Shown here: positions 1-9,742 of the stretch, piece by piece
Position numbering within the stretch: the stretch's first letter is position 1
How the letters are laid out: each line of letters starts with the position of its first letter
Origin: a virus
Length of the DNA stretch: 64,000 bases
Virus record (IMG/VR): IMGVR_UViG_3300037575_000021
Span: 1 to 64,000 of that record
Strand: one strand, 5' to 3'
Notes under the pieces: model-generated
The model's input: only the letters and a program-made list of their open reading frames with translations
Databases searched by the model: none
Told to the model about the DNA's origin: nothing
Position numbers and translations under genes: made by a program

Positions 1-1246
1 CAGCTTTGTGAGCTGCCTCAGCATCAACCCAAGTAGTATAAGTTTCCAGTGGCCCAACATATAGGATATCTCCTTGAACTTTACCAACGTGAACAAGGAA
101 AGTCTTACGACCAACCCCGTTAGTATTGCTACAACGTAGGCCTACGTGGAATGACTCACCAGCTAAGCCAGTTGTATCCCATGTAACAGCACCAGTTGTG
201 GGATTAACTTGAACATCATCGTGCCCAAAGTCTTTGTACCATCTAACGGATCCAGCTGCAGTTGGGTTAGATAACTGAGGTGAAACGCTCATGGTTCCAT
301 CAGTAACTACAAACTGTTCAGTGATGTCTAGGATTACTGGGTAGTCTTCAGCTGTCTCGTTTACAACATTGATTGTAATAGATGCATTAGCTGTCTCACC
401 GTTGCCATCATCACCAGTAACACTTAGAACTTGTTGACCTAGAACAGATGAACTGAAAGTAATCTTGTTACCGTTCTGAGTGAAGTCTGTACTACCTGTG
501 ATTGTATAGGTAACACTGTGACCATCCTGATCGATTGCAGGCCCCACGGTGATAGTCTTAAAGGTATCAACCGGGATAGTATGACCTTGGTTAGTCAGGA
601 CTGGTGGGTTATTAGCAGGGGCAGCTGTAACACTGACGGTTACAGTTCCGGTATCAGTCCCACCATTACCATCATCAACGGTTACGTTTAGGGTTTGTTG
701 GCCCACAACAGCTGAGTTGAAAGTCAGGACATTCGCGTTTTGAGTGAAGTCTGTGCTACCAGTAACAGTGAAAGTTAATGGATCAGCTTCAGTGTCAGTT
801 GCTGATAGGGTGATAACTAAATCAACACCTTGGACAACCGTGTGACTACTCTCTACGAATACCGGAGCAGTGTTACCTCCTCCACCTTGTTTCCAAACAG
901 TATTACCAAAGTGGGCATCCAACTTGGTTTCAATTTGAGCACCAGTATCAGAACCTCCACCACTAGAGATCCAGTTTTCATTCTCAAAGTATTCAGCTAA
1001 AGCTTTACTAATTTCTTCACCCTCTCTCCACAGAGAACTTTTAGGCTCTGGGACTGGGGCGGGATTCTGAGGATTGTACGTAGTCATGTACTCCTCAATT
1101 ACCTCTCGTGAATAAGCCCTGAGTACTTCCTCAGGGACTTCCACGTAATCAGAGGTGATGATATGGCCTTCCTGTAAATCGGTTAGATCATCATCAAACG
1201 AGAAGGACTTCAAATACTTCCCTGATTTGTGGTAGAATATTCTCAT
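1..1246 (-). CDS. Fibre/adhesin with tandem cadherin-like domains (partial, C-terminus beyond window)
   Basis: I read this frame directly; it is open from an ATG at 1246 to the window edge, so about 415 residues are visible. The N-terminal ~65 residues resemble the start of the next gene (short YxxxTxK/LGYH-type lead then an acidic PEDYI/VEVPEE segment). From about residue 125 there are two tandem beta-sandwich repeats of about 90 residues, each with a G-S-T-D-F-T-Q-N segment and a D-D-G-N-G turn, as in cadherin-like or bacterial Ig-like domains of phage and bacterial surface proteins. A third, different immunoglobulin-like segment follows. It is the first of the fibre genes downstream of the baseplate genes, so a host-binding or virion-decorating role is likely. 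The exact receptor role is not readable. Confidence 0.75.
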   Translation of the reverse strand, partial: MRIFYHKSGKYLKSFSFDDDLTDLQEGHIITSDYVEVPEEVLRAYSREVIEEYMTTYNPQNPAPVPEPKSSLWREGEEISKALAEYFENENWISSGGGSDTGAQIETKLDAHFGNTVWKQGGGGNTAPVFVESSHTVVQGVDLVITLSATDTEADPLTFTVTGSTDFTQNANVLTFNSAVVGQQTLNVTVDDGNGGTDTGTVTVSVTAAPANNPPVLTNQGHTIPVDTFKTITVGPAIDQDGHSVTYTITGSTDFTQNGNKITFSSSVLGQQVLSVTGDDGNGETANASITINVVNETAEDYPVILDITEQFVVTDGTMSVSPQLSNPTAAGSVRWYKDFGHDDVQVNPTTGAVTWDTTGLAGESFHVGLRCSNTNGVGRKTFLVHVGKVQGDILYVGPLETYTTWVDAEAAHKA

Positions 1247-1255
1247 GATTACCTC

Positions 1256-1885
1256 TTAAGGGGTCTGTAGAACACCCCTAGTGATTGAATTTAAGTCGGC
1301 TAGAATAGCATCTACTTCAGCTTCGGTAGTAGCTACATCTAGAGCGTCCTTGGCTTCCCATGCATATCTTGCAATATTCCCTGTAAAGATATTTACGCCG
1401 TTGCCAAGATAGAAAACCGAAAGGGTATCTAAACTATAAACAATATTGGACTCCGCTCGGAATGGAGTCATAAAGCTATGGTTAGCTAAATCCTTTTCAA
1501 GGGCGGCTCTTGTAACCAACCCTTGAATTGCAACGAGGTCGTTAAAGCTTCTCGTCTGAACAATATCAGGTACGTTCCCGGGAAATATAAAGGACATACC
1601 CTCTTCTAGTTTTATCTGCTTCCATTCCTCAACTGCTTCGTAGGCGACATCCTTGTACTTCACGAAAGCGTCATCTGATGCTACGGTTGCAACATCAGCT
1701 GGTATCTCTAGAACTTTGTTCTGTGCATCTGTATCGTTGACTACTAGGTAGGGCCAATAGTCTCTTACAGTTTGTTCATTTGGTTCAGGTACTAAGATGT
1801 AATCCTCAGGGATGGATTCTATATCCGTTCTAAGGTTATGATAACCAAGTACCTTCTTTGTAGTTAAATCATATTGTACGTGCAT
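1256..1885 (-). CDS. DUF4376-like tail-fibre-associated protein
   Basis: A 209-residue protein. The C-terminal ~100 residues (R-S-F-N-D-L ... F-R-A-E-S-N ... A-R-Y-A-W-E-A-K-D-A-L) follow the pattern of DUF4376, a helical domain commonly found on phage fibre or fibre-assembly proteins. The N-terminus starts with a short Y-D-L-T-T-K-K-V-L-G-Y-H strand pattern shared with many fibre-associated proteins and with the neighbour at 1246. It lies 2 bp from the YadA-like fibre gene, so the two are probably translated from one message. A fibre chaperone or accessory fibre function is inferred from position and domain; no catalytic motif is visible. Confidence 0.65.
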   Translation of the reverse strand: MHVQYDLTTKKVLGYHNLRTDIESIPEDYILVPEPNEQTVRDYWPYLVVNDTDAQNKVLEIPADVATVASDDAFVKYKDVAYEAVEEWKQIKLEEGMSFIFPGNVPDIVQTRSFNDLVAIQGLVTRAALEKDLANHSFMTPFRAESNIVYSLDTLSVFYLGNGVNIFTGNIARYAWEAKDALDVATTEAEVDAILADLNSITRGVLQTP

Positions 1886-1887
1886 TA

Positions 1888-4296
1888 CTATCCTCCGAAC
1901 CTATAAGATATGAAATCTAACAGTCCAGTGCCTTGAGTTACTTCTGCAGTTGGTAGATTCAAAGTGTTACTAGAGTAAACAAAACGTCTCACCGATACGT
2001 CCCACCTAACTGCAGTGTGCACCCAGATATTTGTGGAGACCTCACTGGCGAAGAACACAGCGTAATGGTCTTCAATACCATCTACTATAGTCATTGAGGC
2101 GTTAGAGCTGGCCCCTCCGGGTGGGGTTGTATTGATGATGTACTCACCGATGTTAACCCCATTGGAATCAACTATAGGAAAGTCCAAAGAACTCTCATCA
2201 ACAAATCCAGCACTACCATCCCAGATTTGGAATGGTTGAGTCATAACTGCAGGACTCAGTGCAGCAATTTGCTTCCCTGCCTCAATAGCATAGGTGAAAG
2301 GCTTAAACCCAAAGTTGAAAGTTACATCAACAATATCTGCAGTTAGGTTCGTTGCAACAAAACTTGTTGTCCAGTTGGATGCATCACCTACACCTACCAC
2401 TCCAACTTGTTGAGAGTGAATAGTACCTGTACCGTTAACCTGTGCAAAGACTGTAACGTTGTTAGCATCATCTCGTGTTGTCCAGTACCTAACAGTATCA
2501 CCACTTGATAATACACCCGCAAAAGTGGCTAGAGCACTTATAAACCTACCTCTTGGCCTTGTTCCCGAGGTGACCTCGTAGATAGTAATATTTTTGGCGT
2601 TAGTCCCTATAGCAAAACCACGAGACCAGATTGGGCCAGAGGATTTAGGTGAGCAAATGATAGTGGTTATGGCGTTGTTTGAAGTACCAATGCTATCGTA
2701 CTCAACCTCGAAGTAAGTCTCTATTGGGATCATGTGCTTACTTTGAGCATAAACATTCCCAGCGGCACTTGAGGATCTAAAGATCCTTCCGAAGTCTCTA
2801 ACCACTAAGTTAGATGAGGCAGCTGTATTAGTTAAAGCGTCATCAAGAATATTGAAGTTAGAGTTGTAGTTGGTTGGGGATGTTAAGACTTGACCATTAA
2901 CGGTGAATGTTAGGTCACTTGTCGTATTTGTTACATCAAGGATCTTGGTTGAGGGGAGGTATTGGAAATCAAAATTAGGAGTTGAAAGGTGTACACCATT
3001 CGCCTCTTGACTTGTATCACCAGCACCTGTTCCAACAGCAATAGCATTAGCGCCTTGTGAGTTACGACCAGCTCCATTACCGATAGCTACTGCACTCTCA
3101 CCTTGAGTATTCTGACCAGCGAAGAACCCTATACCTACGGCATTATTACCTTGGTCATCTTCAGCTGCTAGGTTACCGATAGCTACACTGTTTATACCCT
3201 GAGTATTTTGCCCCGAGTCTGTACCAATAGCAACCGCACTACCGCCCTGTGAGTTACGTCCACAATCGTGACCGATAGAAACAGATCTTACACCTTGGCT
3301 AGTCCCACCAGCAAAATCACCAATGGCTACTGAACTTTGCCCTTGACCTGAGTTGGCGGCATTAGCACCTATAGCTACTGTGTTGACACCTTGAGAGGTA
3401 CGCCCAGCCTCATTACCAATACCTACCTTAGTGATGTCTTTAAGGACTTTAGGTGAAACATATACAGTGTCAGATGTACCAGCGTCCATATCTGCAATTG
3501 AGGCTGGAGTTCCTCCACCACCCCCGGCATCAACCCAAGAGCGAACACCTGCAGTTGTAGATGACAGGACTTGCCCATCTGTTGCTGGTAACCCTAAGTC
3601 ATCCTCTTTCCCCTCCAAAGCTGCCTGAGTTGCAGTGGAGATTGGCTTGTTAAGGTCAGATGTATTATCAACTTGATCTAAACCTACATCAGTTTTTGTT
3701 AGGTTAGAAAATTCTAATCCAGTCTCACCTACATTAACCCTAACAACTTGCCCTGAAAAGGTCGCATAGTTATTAGGTGTATCTGTAAGCTCTGTAAATG
3801 TCTCAGCGCCGCCTCCCCCAGTGACAACAGACCACCCACCATCTTGACGTGCATACTGTTGACCATCGATGGGTGCCTCATCTAAAGCATCAACCCACTC
3901 GGTCTCGTAATCGTTATCTGTTAACTTAGCTAAGTGCTGACCTGTAGTACCACCTGAAGGTAGACCTCTTTCTTTAATGAGATCCTCCACTGGTGAGCTT
4001 AGTGGTTCACTTAAACTAAGTAATGTTAATAGGTCAATCGGTGTTCCGTCATTAACGATACCGAGACCTAGTTTAACTCTAGATTCCTCTGTGGAACCTT
4101 CATCTATAATCCCTCTGATTGAGAATTGGTAAGAACCATTCTCTAGGGTGAAATCGTAAAGAGCATTTGTTACAGGGAATTCACTGATTGATTGGGGAAC
4201 TGTAACGGTGTTCCCCTCAATGTGTCTAGCTTCAATGACACCAGTGAAATTAGTCCCTGCAGGGTACTCTAAAGATCCTACAATTTGTCTACTCAT
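1888..4296 (-). CDS. Tail fibre with YadA-like head repeats
   Basis: An 802-residue fibre. Roughly residues 300-430 hold about ten 14-16 residue repeats of the form N-S-V-A-I-G-x-x-A-G/C-x-x-S/T-Q-G, the left-handed beta-roll motif of the YadA/Hep_Hag head domain found in trimeric autotransporter adhesins. Before it are fibre-like segments (L-T-D-T-P-N-N-Y, V-G-L-D-Q-V-D-N-T-S-D) typical of phage tail fibres; after it is a ~350-residue beta-rich C-terminal domain that probably carries the receptor-binding surface. It overlaps the upstream small membrane gene by 8 bp. Trimeric assembly is inferred from the YadA-type repeats. Confidence 0.88.
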   Translation of the reverse strand: MSRQIVGSLEYPAGTNFTGVIEARHIEGNTVTVPQSISEFPVTNALYDFTLENGSYQFSIRGIIDEGSTEESRVKLGLGIVNDGTPIDLLTLLSLSEPLSSPVEDLIKERGLPSGGTTGQHLAKLTDNDYETEWVDALDEAPIDGQQYARQDGGWSVVTGGGGAETFTELTDTPNNYATFSGQVVRVNVGETGLEFSNLTKTDVGLDQVDNTSDLNKPISTATQAALEGKEDDLGLPATDGQVLSSTTAGVRSWVDAGGGGGTPASIADMDAGTSDTVYVSPKVLKDITKVGIGNEAGRTSQGVNTVAIGANAANSGQGQSSVAIGDFAGGTSQGVRSVSIGHDCGRNSQGGSAVAIGTDSGQNTQGINSVAIGNLAAEDDQGNNAVGIGFFAGQNTQGESAVAIGNGAGRNSQGANAIAVGTGAGDTSQEANGVHLSTPNFDFQYLPSTKILDVTNTTSDLTFTVNGQVLTSPTNYNSNFNILDDALTNTAASSNLVVRDFGRIFRSSSAAGNVYAQSKHMIPIETYFEVEYDSIGTSNNAITTIICSPKSSGPIWSRGFAIGTNAKNITIYEVTSGTRPRGRFISALATFAGVLSSGDTVRYWTTRDDANNVTVFAQVNGTGTIHSQQVGVVGVGDASNWTTSFVATNLTADIVDVTFNFGFKPFTYAIEAGKQIAALSPAVMTQPFQIWDGSAGFVDESSLDFPIVDSNGVNIGEYIINTTPPGGASSNASMTIVDGIEDHYAVFFASEVSTNIWVHTAVRWDVSVRRFVYSSNTLNLPTAEVTQGTGLLDFISYRFGG

Positions 4297-4648
4297 TAGG
4301 GCCTCTAAGTTTCTTTAGTTCCTCTTTTGCCTCATGATATCCCTGAGTCTTAGCAATCTCTAAACGTATATACAGAGTGTCCTCTGATAGTTGCTTAAGG
4401 TACTGTTTTAACTCTCTCATATCTTCTTTAAGAGGATCTAAATTATCCTGTATCATCTCTCTAGTTCTAGCCTCTGTCATAGCTTCAGCCTCTAGTTTAG
4501 TGATCCTAGCTGAGTGATCATCCACTGCCTCGCGTGTCTTCTTTCTTTCCCAAGAAAACCACCCCGCAAGGGTGGCTAACAGGACAGAAAGGAAACCCAC
4601 AAAAAGCTCAGCTAAGTGATTGCCATCTCCGTCAACCATGTCACTCAT
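4289..4648 (-). CDS. Small membrane-anchored coiled-coil protein
   Basis: A 119-residue protein with one membrane segment (about residues 13-30, F-V-G-F-L-S-V-L-L-A-T-L-A-G-W) followed by a long charged helix rich in heptad leucines and glutamates (about 40-115). This topology is seen in spanins, holin-like and fibre-linked phage proteins, but no family signature decides between them. It lies inside the fibre gene block, overlapping the YadA-like fibre gene at its 3' end. No separate endolysin gene was recognised nearby, so a lysis role is possible but not supported. Confidence 0.7.
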   Translation of the reverse strand: MSDMVDGDGNHLAELFVGFLSVLLATLAGWFSWERKKTREAVDDHSARITKLEAEAMTEARTREMIQDNLDPLKEDMRELKQYLKQLSEDTLYIRLEIAKTQGYHEAKEELKKLRGPNE

Positions 4649-4651
4649 TCC

Positions 4652-5053
4652 TTATAGTTTATTTTTGACTAGCCAATCTACGTTGCCGTCACCTGAAGAG
4701 ACATTAATTGTGAATTGGGTTGAACTATCATTAGTAACCCACACATTGCCAAGGTTGGCTTTAGGGGTTACTATAACTTGATATGTTGTGTTTCCTTGAT
4801 CAGGGATTGTTACTACTGCTTGGCTTGAAACTGTGCTCTCTGTTCCTGATAGGTCAGAGTCACGGAAGAATTCAATCCAATCAGATATGAGATCCAGTTC
4901 ATAGTTTAAGTAAGGCCTGATCAAGGCTTCATTTCTGTTTACACCTGACAGCTTGAAGGATGCTGTAGGCTCTACCTTATTGGGTGCACCAGTAACAGGA
5001 TCGTTCTGATCCTGTGATGCCCATTCAGGTAGTAATATTGGAGGTAATGCCAT
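4652..5053 (-). CDS. Hypothetical virion-associated protein
   Basis: A 133-residue protein without a recognised family. Residues 85-130 (T-I-P-D-Q-G-N-T-T-Y-Q-V-I-V-T-P and onwards) look like a beta-sandwich, and the N-terminal half starts with M-A-L-P-P-I-L-L-P-E-W-A. It is packed between two fibre genes with only 3 bp on each side, which suggests a fibre or baseplate accessory protein made from the same late message. Confidence 0.6.
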   Translation of the reverse strand: MALPPILLPEWASQDQNDPVTGAPNKVEPTASFKLSGVNRNEALIRPYLNYELDLISDWIEFFRDSDLSGTESTVSSQAVVTIPDQGNTTYQVIVTPKANLGNVWVTNDSSTQFTINVSSGDGNVDWLVKNKL

Positions 5054-5056
5054 TAA

Positions 5057-6622
5057 CTAGCTCCCGATAATGTAAGGGTAAGGTTTGAGGATACTGTATA
5101 GAGTAAATAAAGATCCATTCGTAGCATAGGCCAACCCGGTTATGGGGTCGAATGTCTCCAGTAGGCTCCCAGATCCCGTCTTATATCTCTGTACGGTGTG
5201 GATAATCTCATTAGGTGAACCAGCTCCACTCAAGGTAGGGTTAAATATCTGCATCTCAGTTACACCCCATTCAGTGTTAGTACTGGAACTTACCAGTTCG
5301 GCTTTACCGTGTATGTAAATGTATAGATACCCTCCTCTATTAGTCACAGTAACGTCATCAGCATTATCACAAGTGTATCCAACTATTCCTGACTCTAAAT
5401 TAAGCAGAGTGGGAGTACCTATTGTATTAATATCCCAAGGAGTAGATAGTGTGCATTCTGATAATTGTTCCAATGATGATTGTGTACCAACTGAATAGAG
5501 GCGCGTCCCATCCTCATTGAAATTCATCCCACCTAGATCATTTACCCCAACAGCCTTAATACCATTTTCTGTTATGGTTGATATATCCCATGGAGTAGAT
5601 AAGTCATATTGATAGATGAATGATTGAGACATGACATATAACTTAGTTCCGTCTGGTTTGTAGAGTAAACGGTCCATAGATGATGATGAGTTAAGTATCT
5701 GATATGTCTGAGTTAATGTACTGGTGGACAGATCATAAGAAGTCCCTAGTGATACCTCCCAGAAATAGAACACATTACTTGGAGAGGTTAATCTGCCAAA
5801 TACGATAGCGTCTTGACCCTCATTGAAGAATACAAAACCCCACGAGACCAGATTGGCTATGAAGTTCATCCTACCTTGTGAGTGCAGGGTAGGGTTCTTC
5901 ATATCAACCGTAGTCCATTCCCTAACTCTTGTGCCTATGAAGTCATTAATAGTAGCTGCATCTGGGAATTTATCGGAAGCTCCGGATGCCATCTCTGCAG
6001 GAGTAGCTTTCTCAACAGCACCAAGAGATGATGTTGTAGCTGGTTGCTTAATGTTATTATAAGCTGTTGCTGGGCTAGTCACATCAGACAGGTTATTAGA
6101 CTCAAGTAAATATCTCGCATCTGCCTGAGATGTTGTAGGAACATCACTTGCCCCTGTCCCCGTGTTAACAACCGCCGCCGTACCTAATCCAAGATTTGAC
6201 CTTGCAGTCACCACATTTGTAAGATCACTCAAGTTATTAGCTTCAAGTAAATATCTTGCATCGTTTGCATCATTATCCCTGAAGTCTGGACCGCCAGTCC
6301 CTTCGTTCTGAGTTGCTAGTGTGCCAAGGCCTAGGTTGTTTCTGGCAACTGTTGTGTTAGTAAGATCGGAGAGGTTATTAAGCTCCTCTAGATACTTAGC
6401 ATCACCTTCTGATTCACTTAGGACACCTAAGTTAGCCCTAGCGGCGGCATCATCGGTTAAGGATAGTAGGTTGTCATCCTGTCTTAAGTATTTTGTATCA
6501 AGGTGAACCTCTAAGGTAGCCACCGTCGATTTTTTGTCTTCTACGCCTTGTCTTACATGAAGAAGGTCAGAGTCTGCAATAGCGACAACGGCGGGTAAGT
6601 CTGGTAATTCAACATCTGCCAT
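5057..6622 (-). CDS. Tail fibre with phage-fibre repeats and a beta-propeller-like C-terminus
   Basis: A 521-residue fibre. Residues 40-180 carry four copies of the phage-fibre repeat N-L-S-D-L-T-N/S-x-x-x-A-R-x-N-L-G-L-G-T, followed by a D-A-R-Y-L-L-E linker each time. The C-terminal ~280 residues contain repeats such as K-P-D-G-T-K-L-Y-V and Y-Q-Y-D-L-S-T-P-W-D-I, which resemble beta-propeller blades. This is a distinct adhesin type from the YadA-like fibre next to it, so the phage may carry more than one receptor-binding device. Starts 38 bp after the DUF2612 gene ends, with a GGAGA ribosome site upstream of the ATG. Confidence 0.85.
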   Translation of the reverse strand: MADVELPDLPAVVAIADSDLLHVRQGVEDKKSTVATLEVHLDTKYLRQDDNLLSLTDDAAARANLGVLSESEGDAKYLEELNNLSDLTNTTVARNNLGLGTLATQNEGTGGPDFRDNDANDARYLLEANNLSDLTNVVTARSNLGLGTAAVVNTGTGASDVPTTSQADARYLLESNNLSDVTSPATAYNNIKQPATTSSLGAVEKATPAEMASGASDKFPDAATINDFIGTRVREWTTVDMKNPTLHSQGRMNFIANLVSWGFVFFNEGQDAIVFGRLTSPSNVFYFWEVSLGTSYDLSTSTLTQTYQILNSSSSMDRLLYKPDGTKLYVMSQSFIYQYDLSTPWDISTITENGIKAVGVNDLGGMNFNEDGTRLYSVGTQSSLEQLSECTLSTPWDINTIGTPTLLNLESGIVGYTCDNADDVTVTNRGGYLYIYIHGKAELVSSSTNTEWGVTEMQIFNPTLSGAGSPNEIIHTVQRYKTGSGSLLETFDPITGLAYATNGSLFTLYSILKPYPYIIGS

Positions 6623-6659
6623 CAGAATGTCTCCTTAAAAATTAATTAAAGGGTGCCTA

Positions 6660-7931
6660 TCACACCCGTAAAGTTTCTGCTAGTACGTTGTACTCATCCC
6701 CCTCGGAAGGGTCTAGTTCAGCTAAGAATCCCATACTGACGTTTCCAGTTGAGTCAACAATATTGGATACAACTAAATTAGATTTAGTGCCTAATCCATC
6801 ATCCGTGACAATCTGATCCCCTGTATCGGTAATTAAGAACCTACGGAGAATCTCCAACTCAACCGAGACTAATGGGTCACCAGCCTCTGGTATGAATGTC
6901 ATAGTCCTTGCCACACCAGCTGAGGAGATCTCAGATAGAAGTGCATGGAGTGCAGGACTTTCATTATCCTGAACCTCTACGTGAATATCTGCAGGGTAGT
7001 GCTCGTGAAGTTTAACATATTTGTCTGTGCCATCAGACACTTTGGCTGGGTATCCCGAGGTTTTTCCTCCAAACGCTGCCTGTACATAGCACTGAGATCC
7101 TATACTTGGCGCTCCCTCAAAAACCGCCCCATCATCAAAGAAAACCTCAAAGTCAATATCTGTGGCGGCTCTGTAGGCAGTCATAGTTGTTTCAAATAAC
7201 TTAAAACCATCCTGTAGATCAGTTACTTGCCAGACCTGATTTATAAGTCCCCCACCACCTCCGACCAAAGCACCTGTCTCCATATTAAGAGAAACTGATC
7301 CTAAATCTCCAAGGCTATCAGTGAACTCTAACCTCAGCGCATTATCATTTGTAATTGACTTGGCAACGATAGCGATTGAGAATTCATCCCCTATATTAAC
7401 AGCATCACTATAGGTGCTACTTATGATAGTCCCTGCGCCGAGAAGGTTATAAATTATTGTGGTCAGGCCAACAACAGGATATCCCACTGGGTTTAAAACC
7501 TCTTGATTCTCCATGGTCATGAATAACAAATTAGTATTCCAACCTTCTGGATTATAAGGGTTCCCCATTGTATTTATGAGATTGGGGTAGCTTACAGATG
7601 GACCTAGTGAATTTCTAACAATGCTTAAAATATTATTGATTGTCCCATTAGCACTATTAGCTGTAATACGATTTCTAAGAGCTGCTCTATAAAGCTCATC
7701 AGATTTACCCTGACGGCTTTCACCAACCAATCGACCGATCACATCAAGTTGTCCACCAACAGCTGTGTCTAAATCGAAAGCTGAGTTAACTTCAAAAGCT
7801 AAGTCCTCAACTTTCTGAGTCTCTTGTAGGAAAGCATCAAGTGTTCCCACGATATTGGGCTTGTCCTCGAACTGCTCTATTACACGACCAAGGCCAACCT
7901 CAACAGAATTTTTTAAAACTGGTTCTGCCAT
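6660..7931 (-). CDS. Baseplate wedge protein, DUF2612-type (gpI/Mu gp48-like position)
   Basis: A 423-residue protein. The N-terminal ~110 residues have the DUF2612 pattern: an A-F-L-Q-E-T-Q-K-V-E-D-L helix, G-G-Q-L-D-V-I-G-R-L-V-G, Y-R-A-A-L-R-N-R-I-T-A-N-S-A-N-G-T. DUF2612 proteins take the place of P2 gpI or Mu gp48 at the outer baseplate and connect to fibres. An inserted beta-rich domain (about residues 125-310) may be a carbohydrate-binding or fibre-docking module, and the C-terminal part returns to the baseplate fold. It sits directly downstream of the J-like gene, the usual order. Confidence 0.82.
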   Translation of the reverse strand: MAEPVLKNSVEVGLGRVIEQFEDKPNIVGTLDAFLQETQKVEDLAFEVNSAFDLDTAVGGQLDVIGRLVGESRQGKSDELYRAALRNRITANSANGTINNILSIVRNSLGPSVSYPNLINTMGNPYNPEGWNTNLLFMTMENQEVLNPVGYPVVGLTTIIYNLLGAGTIISSTYSDAVNIGDEFSIAIVAKSITNDNALRLEFTDSLGDLGSVSLNMETGALVGGGGGLINQVWQVTDLQDGFKLFETTMTAYRAATDIDFEVFFDDGAVFEGAPSIGSQCYVQAAFGGKTSGYPAKVSDGTDKYVKLHEHYPADIHVEVQDNESPALHALLSEISSAGVARTMTFIPEAGDPLVSVELEILRRFLITDTGDQIVTDDGLGTKSNLVVSNIVDSTGNVSMGFLAELDPSEGDEYNVLAETLRV

Positions 7932-7940
7932 AAGTCCTCC

Positions 7941-9383
7941 TTAGACTTGAACTGTGTAAACATCCGCCAAGTTGAATGAAGACACCTGTGAATCGGAAAT
8001 AGAGATCTTAGCCTCTGACCAACTGCCCGGGTTAGGAACATCACCAGATGATGCTAGTATTTGCATCTCAACGGTGATATCGTTAAGACCAGATACTGCA
8101 GCATAAATAGGGCCGTAGAATCTTTTAGGGATAACATCCTCACCGATACCCAACGCATTACCTGCCTCTAGGACGGCTTGAACAATATCGTCTGGGCCAG
8201 TTGGTGGGAATAATTCCTCATCGTATAGATCGTAAGTAACACGGGTAGCAATAATGATATCGTCCGGTCTAGAGAAACTAATTGCTCTTGGTGTTTCTGT
8301 TTGGTCAAGAACGTTAACAGTGATGTCACCGAACGTTTGAATACCTGCAGGCTTCTCATTAAAGATTGCCCTAGCAATGTCACCATCGACACCACCTTCA
8401 ACAATCACTTCATAACTGTGTGGGGGTCTACCCTCTCCATCTACGACATCAGATAAGTTTTCAACTAGTAGAACGGCTGATACACCCTCTACGTTGGCAA
8501 CTGCAGAGATATTAGCTGGGACAGTACTACTACCAGCAAGCTGAGTTGTTTGTGAGGCCCTCTCACGTAGTTCCTCATCTGTTTCTTTATCACGACCAGT
8601 TGTAAAACTTAGTGGGTTAGTTGTGGAATCCAGTCCTGAAACCGATGAAACAATTTGTGTCAATGAGTTAGCTGGGGCGCGTATATCACCTGTAACAGTT
8701 GCCTGAGTGAACACAGATGCCGTTACAGACTCTACAAGTAGGAATGTAATAGCTGAGACAGCTATATTATCCTGATTAAGTGTAAATACCCTAAGCTGAT
8801 CCCCTACGTTCTGAGCTTCCCAAGTTCTGCCAGATGGTAGATTTATCTGGGCCACTAACCCGTCAACGATCTCTGTAACCGTTGCTGCACCACTTGATGT
8901 ATAACTAAAATCGTTCCCATTAACTTCAATAGTATAGAGCGTGTTATTCAGTACAGATGAAACCGAGTAGGTAACTTCCTTACACGATGAAGGTGCAAGT
9001 GTTAATGCAAATCCAGTTTCAAATTGATCAAGTGAAGATGGGTTGGCAACTAAAGTCCCTTGAGGGATTACCGTACCATCGGCTCCAGTGAAATCCTGAT
9101 CACCTGAAGTTCTGGCTGCATCTAATCGAGTAATACCGATCAGTGCCACTAGTCTATCAAGAGCAGCACCTTCAGCTTTCGCTATATCGAAACTATCGTA
9201 GATAGCTTGAAGTAATGCTTCCTCATCTGCAATCTCTGCACCGATGATTGCCACTAGTTGACCTAGTAGGGTATCGTTATCGAATACGAGAGATGTGTTT
9301 AAATTTGTTACTAAGCTATCCTGAATATCTGCTTCTACTTCAGGAAAACGTCTTATGGTTAAGCCTTCTTCAGTGATGGCCAT
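7941..9383 (-). CDS. Baseplate J-like protein
   Basis: A 480-residue member of the baseplate J family (Mu gp47, P2 gpJ, T4 gp6-related), which forms the wedge ring around the hub. Diagnostic parts are T-G-R-D-K-E-T-D-E-E-L-R-E-R-A near residue 245 and the following A-N-V-E-G-V-S-A-V-L-L-V-E segment. It overlaps the gp25-like gene by 1 bp and is followed by the DUF2612 wedge gene, the canonical order of P2/Mu-type baseplates. Confidence 0.92.
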   Translation of the reverse strand: MAITEEGLTIRRFPEVEADIQDSLVTNLNTSLVFDNDTLLGQLVAIIGAEIADEEALLQAIYDSFDIAKAEGAALDRLVALIGITRLDAARTSGDQDFTGADGTVIPQGTLVANPSSLDQFETGFALTLAPSSCKEVTYSVSSVLNNTLYTIEVNGNDFSYTSSGAATVTEIVDGLVAQINLPSGRTWEAQNVGDQLRVFTLNQDNIAVSAITFLLVESVTASVFTQATVTGDIRAPANSLTQIVSSVSGLDSTTNPLSFTTGRDKETDEELRERASQTTQLAGSSTVPANISAVANVEGVSAVLLVENLSDVVDGEGRPPHSYEVIVEGGVDGDIARAIFNEKPAGIQTFGDITVNVLDQTETPRAISFSRPDDIIIATRVTYDLYDEELFPPTGPDDIVQAVLEAGNALGIGEDVIPKRFYGPIYAAVSGLNDITVEMQILASSGDVPNPGSWSEAKISISDSQVSSFNLADVYTVQV

Positions 9384-9742
9384 TAAGTAACCTCCAATCC
9401 TTCTAGAGTGACTACCTCACCACTATCTGTAATAGCGGAGAAGTTTACGGTATAAACCCTAGTCCCCGCATCAAGCGAAGATTCGAATTCTGTTATTGAT
9501 TGGATGCCATCAGTTCCAACTATGATTTCAACCACAGCTGCATCTAGCATCCCTTGAGTTCCCTTGCTGAAAAGTAATTCTCTAGGAACTCCGAAGTTGA
9601 TATCCTTGAACCACTCACCTGAGATAGTACTCAAAGATATTTGTAATCTTTGTCTAGTAGACTCTTGAATTGTCCCCAGTAAAGGGATCTGACCATTCTC
9701 GATGATTAGATCACCTGAATCGTCTAAAGCGATATCTGTCAT
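9383..9742 (-). CDS. Baseplate wedge protein, gp25/Mu gp46-like
   Basis: A 119-residue protein with the pattern of the W/gp25/Mu gp46 group: a D-I-A-L-D-D-S-G-D-L lead, S-T-R-Q-R-L-Q-I-S-L-S-T-I-S-G-E-W-F and F-G-V-P-R-E-L-L-F. In contractile baseplates this lysozyme-like small protein links the wedge to the sheath. It overlaps the J-like gene downstream and the unknown gene upstream by a few bases, so translation is probably coupled. Confidence 0.85.
   Translation of the reverse strand: MTDIALDDSGDLIIENGQIPLLGTIQESTRQRLQISLSTISGEWFKDINFGVPRELLFSKGTQGMLDAAVVEIIVGTDGIQSITEFESSLDAGTRVYTVNFSAITDSGEVVTLEGLEVT

Noticed and set aside
4289-4648. Holin or spanin call for the membrane coiled-coil protein
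   Set aside because: Only topology supports it; no endolysin partner was found in the window.
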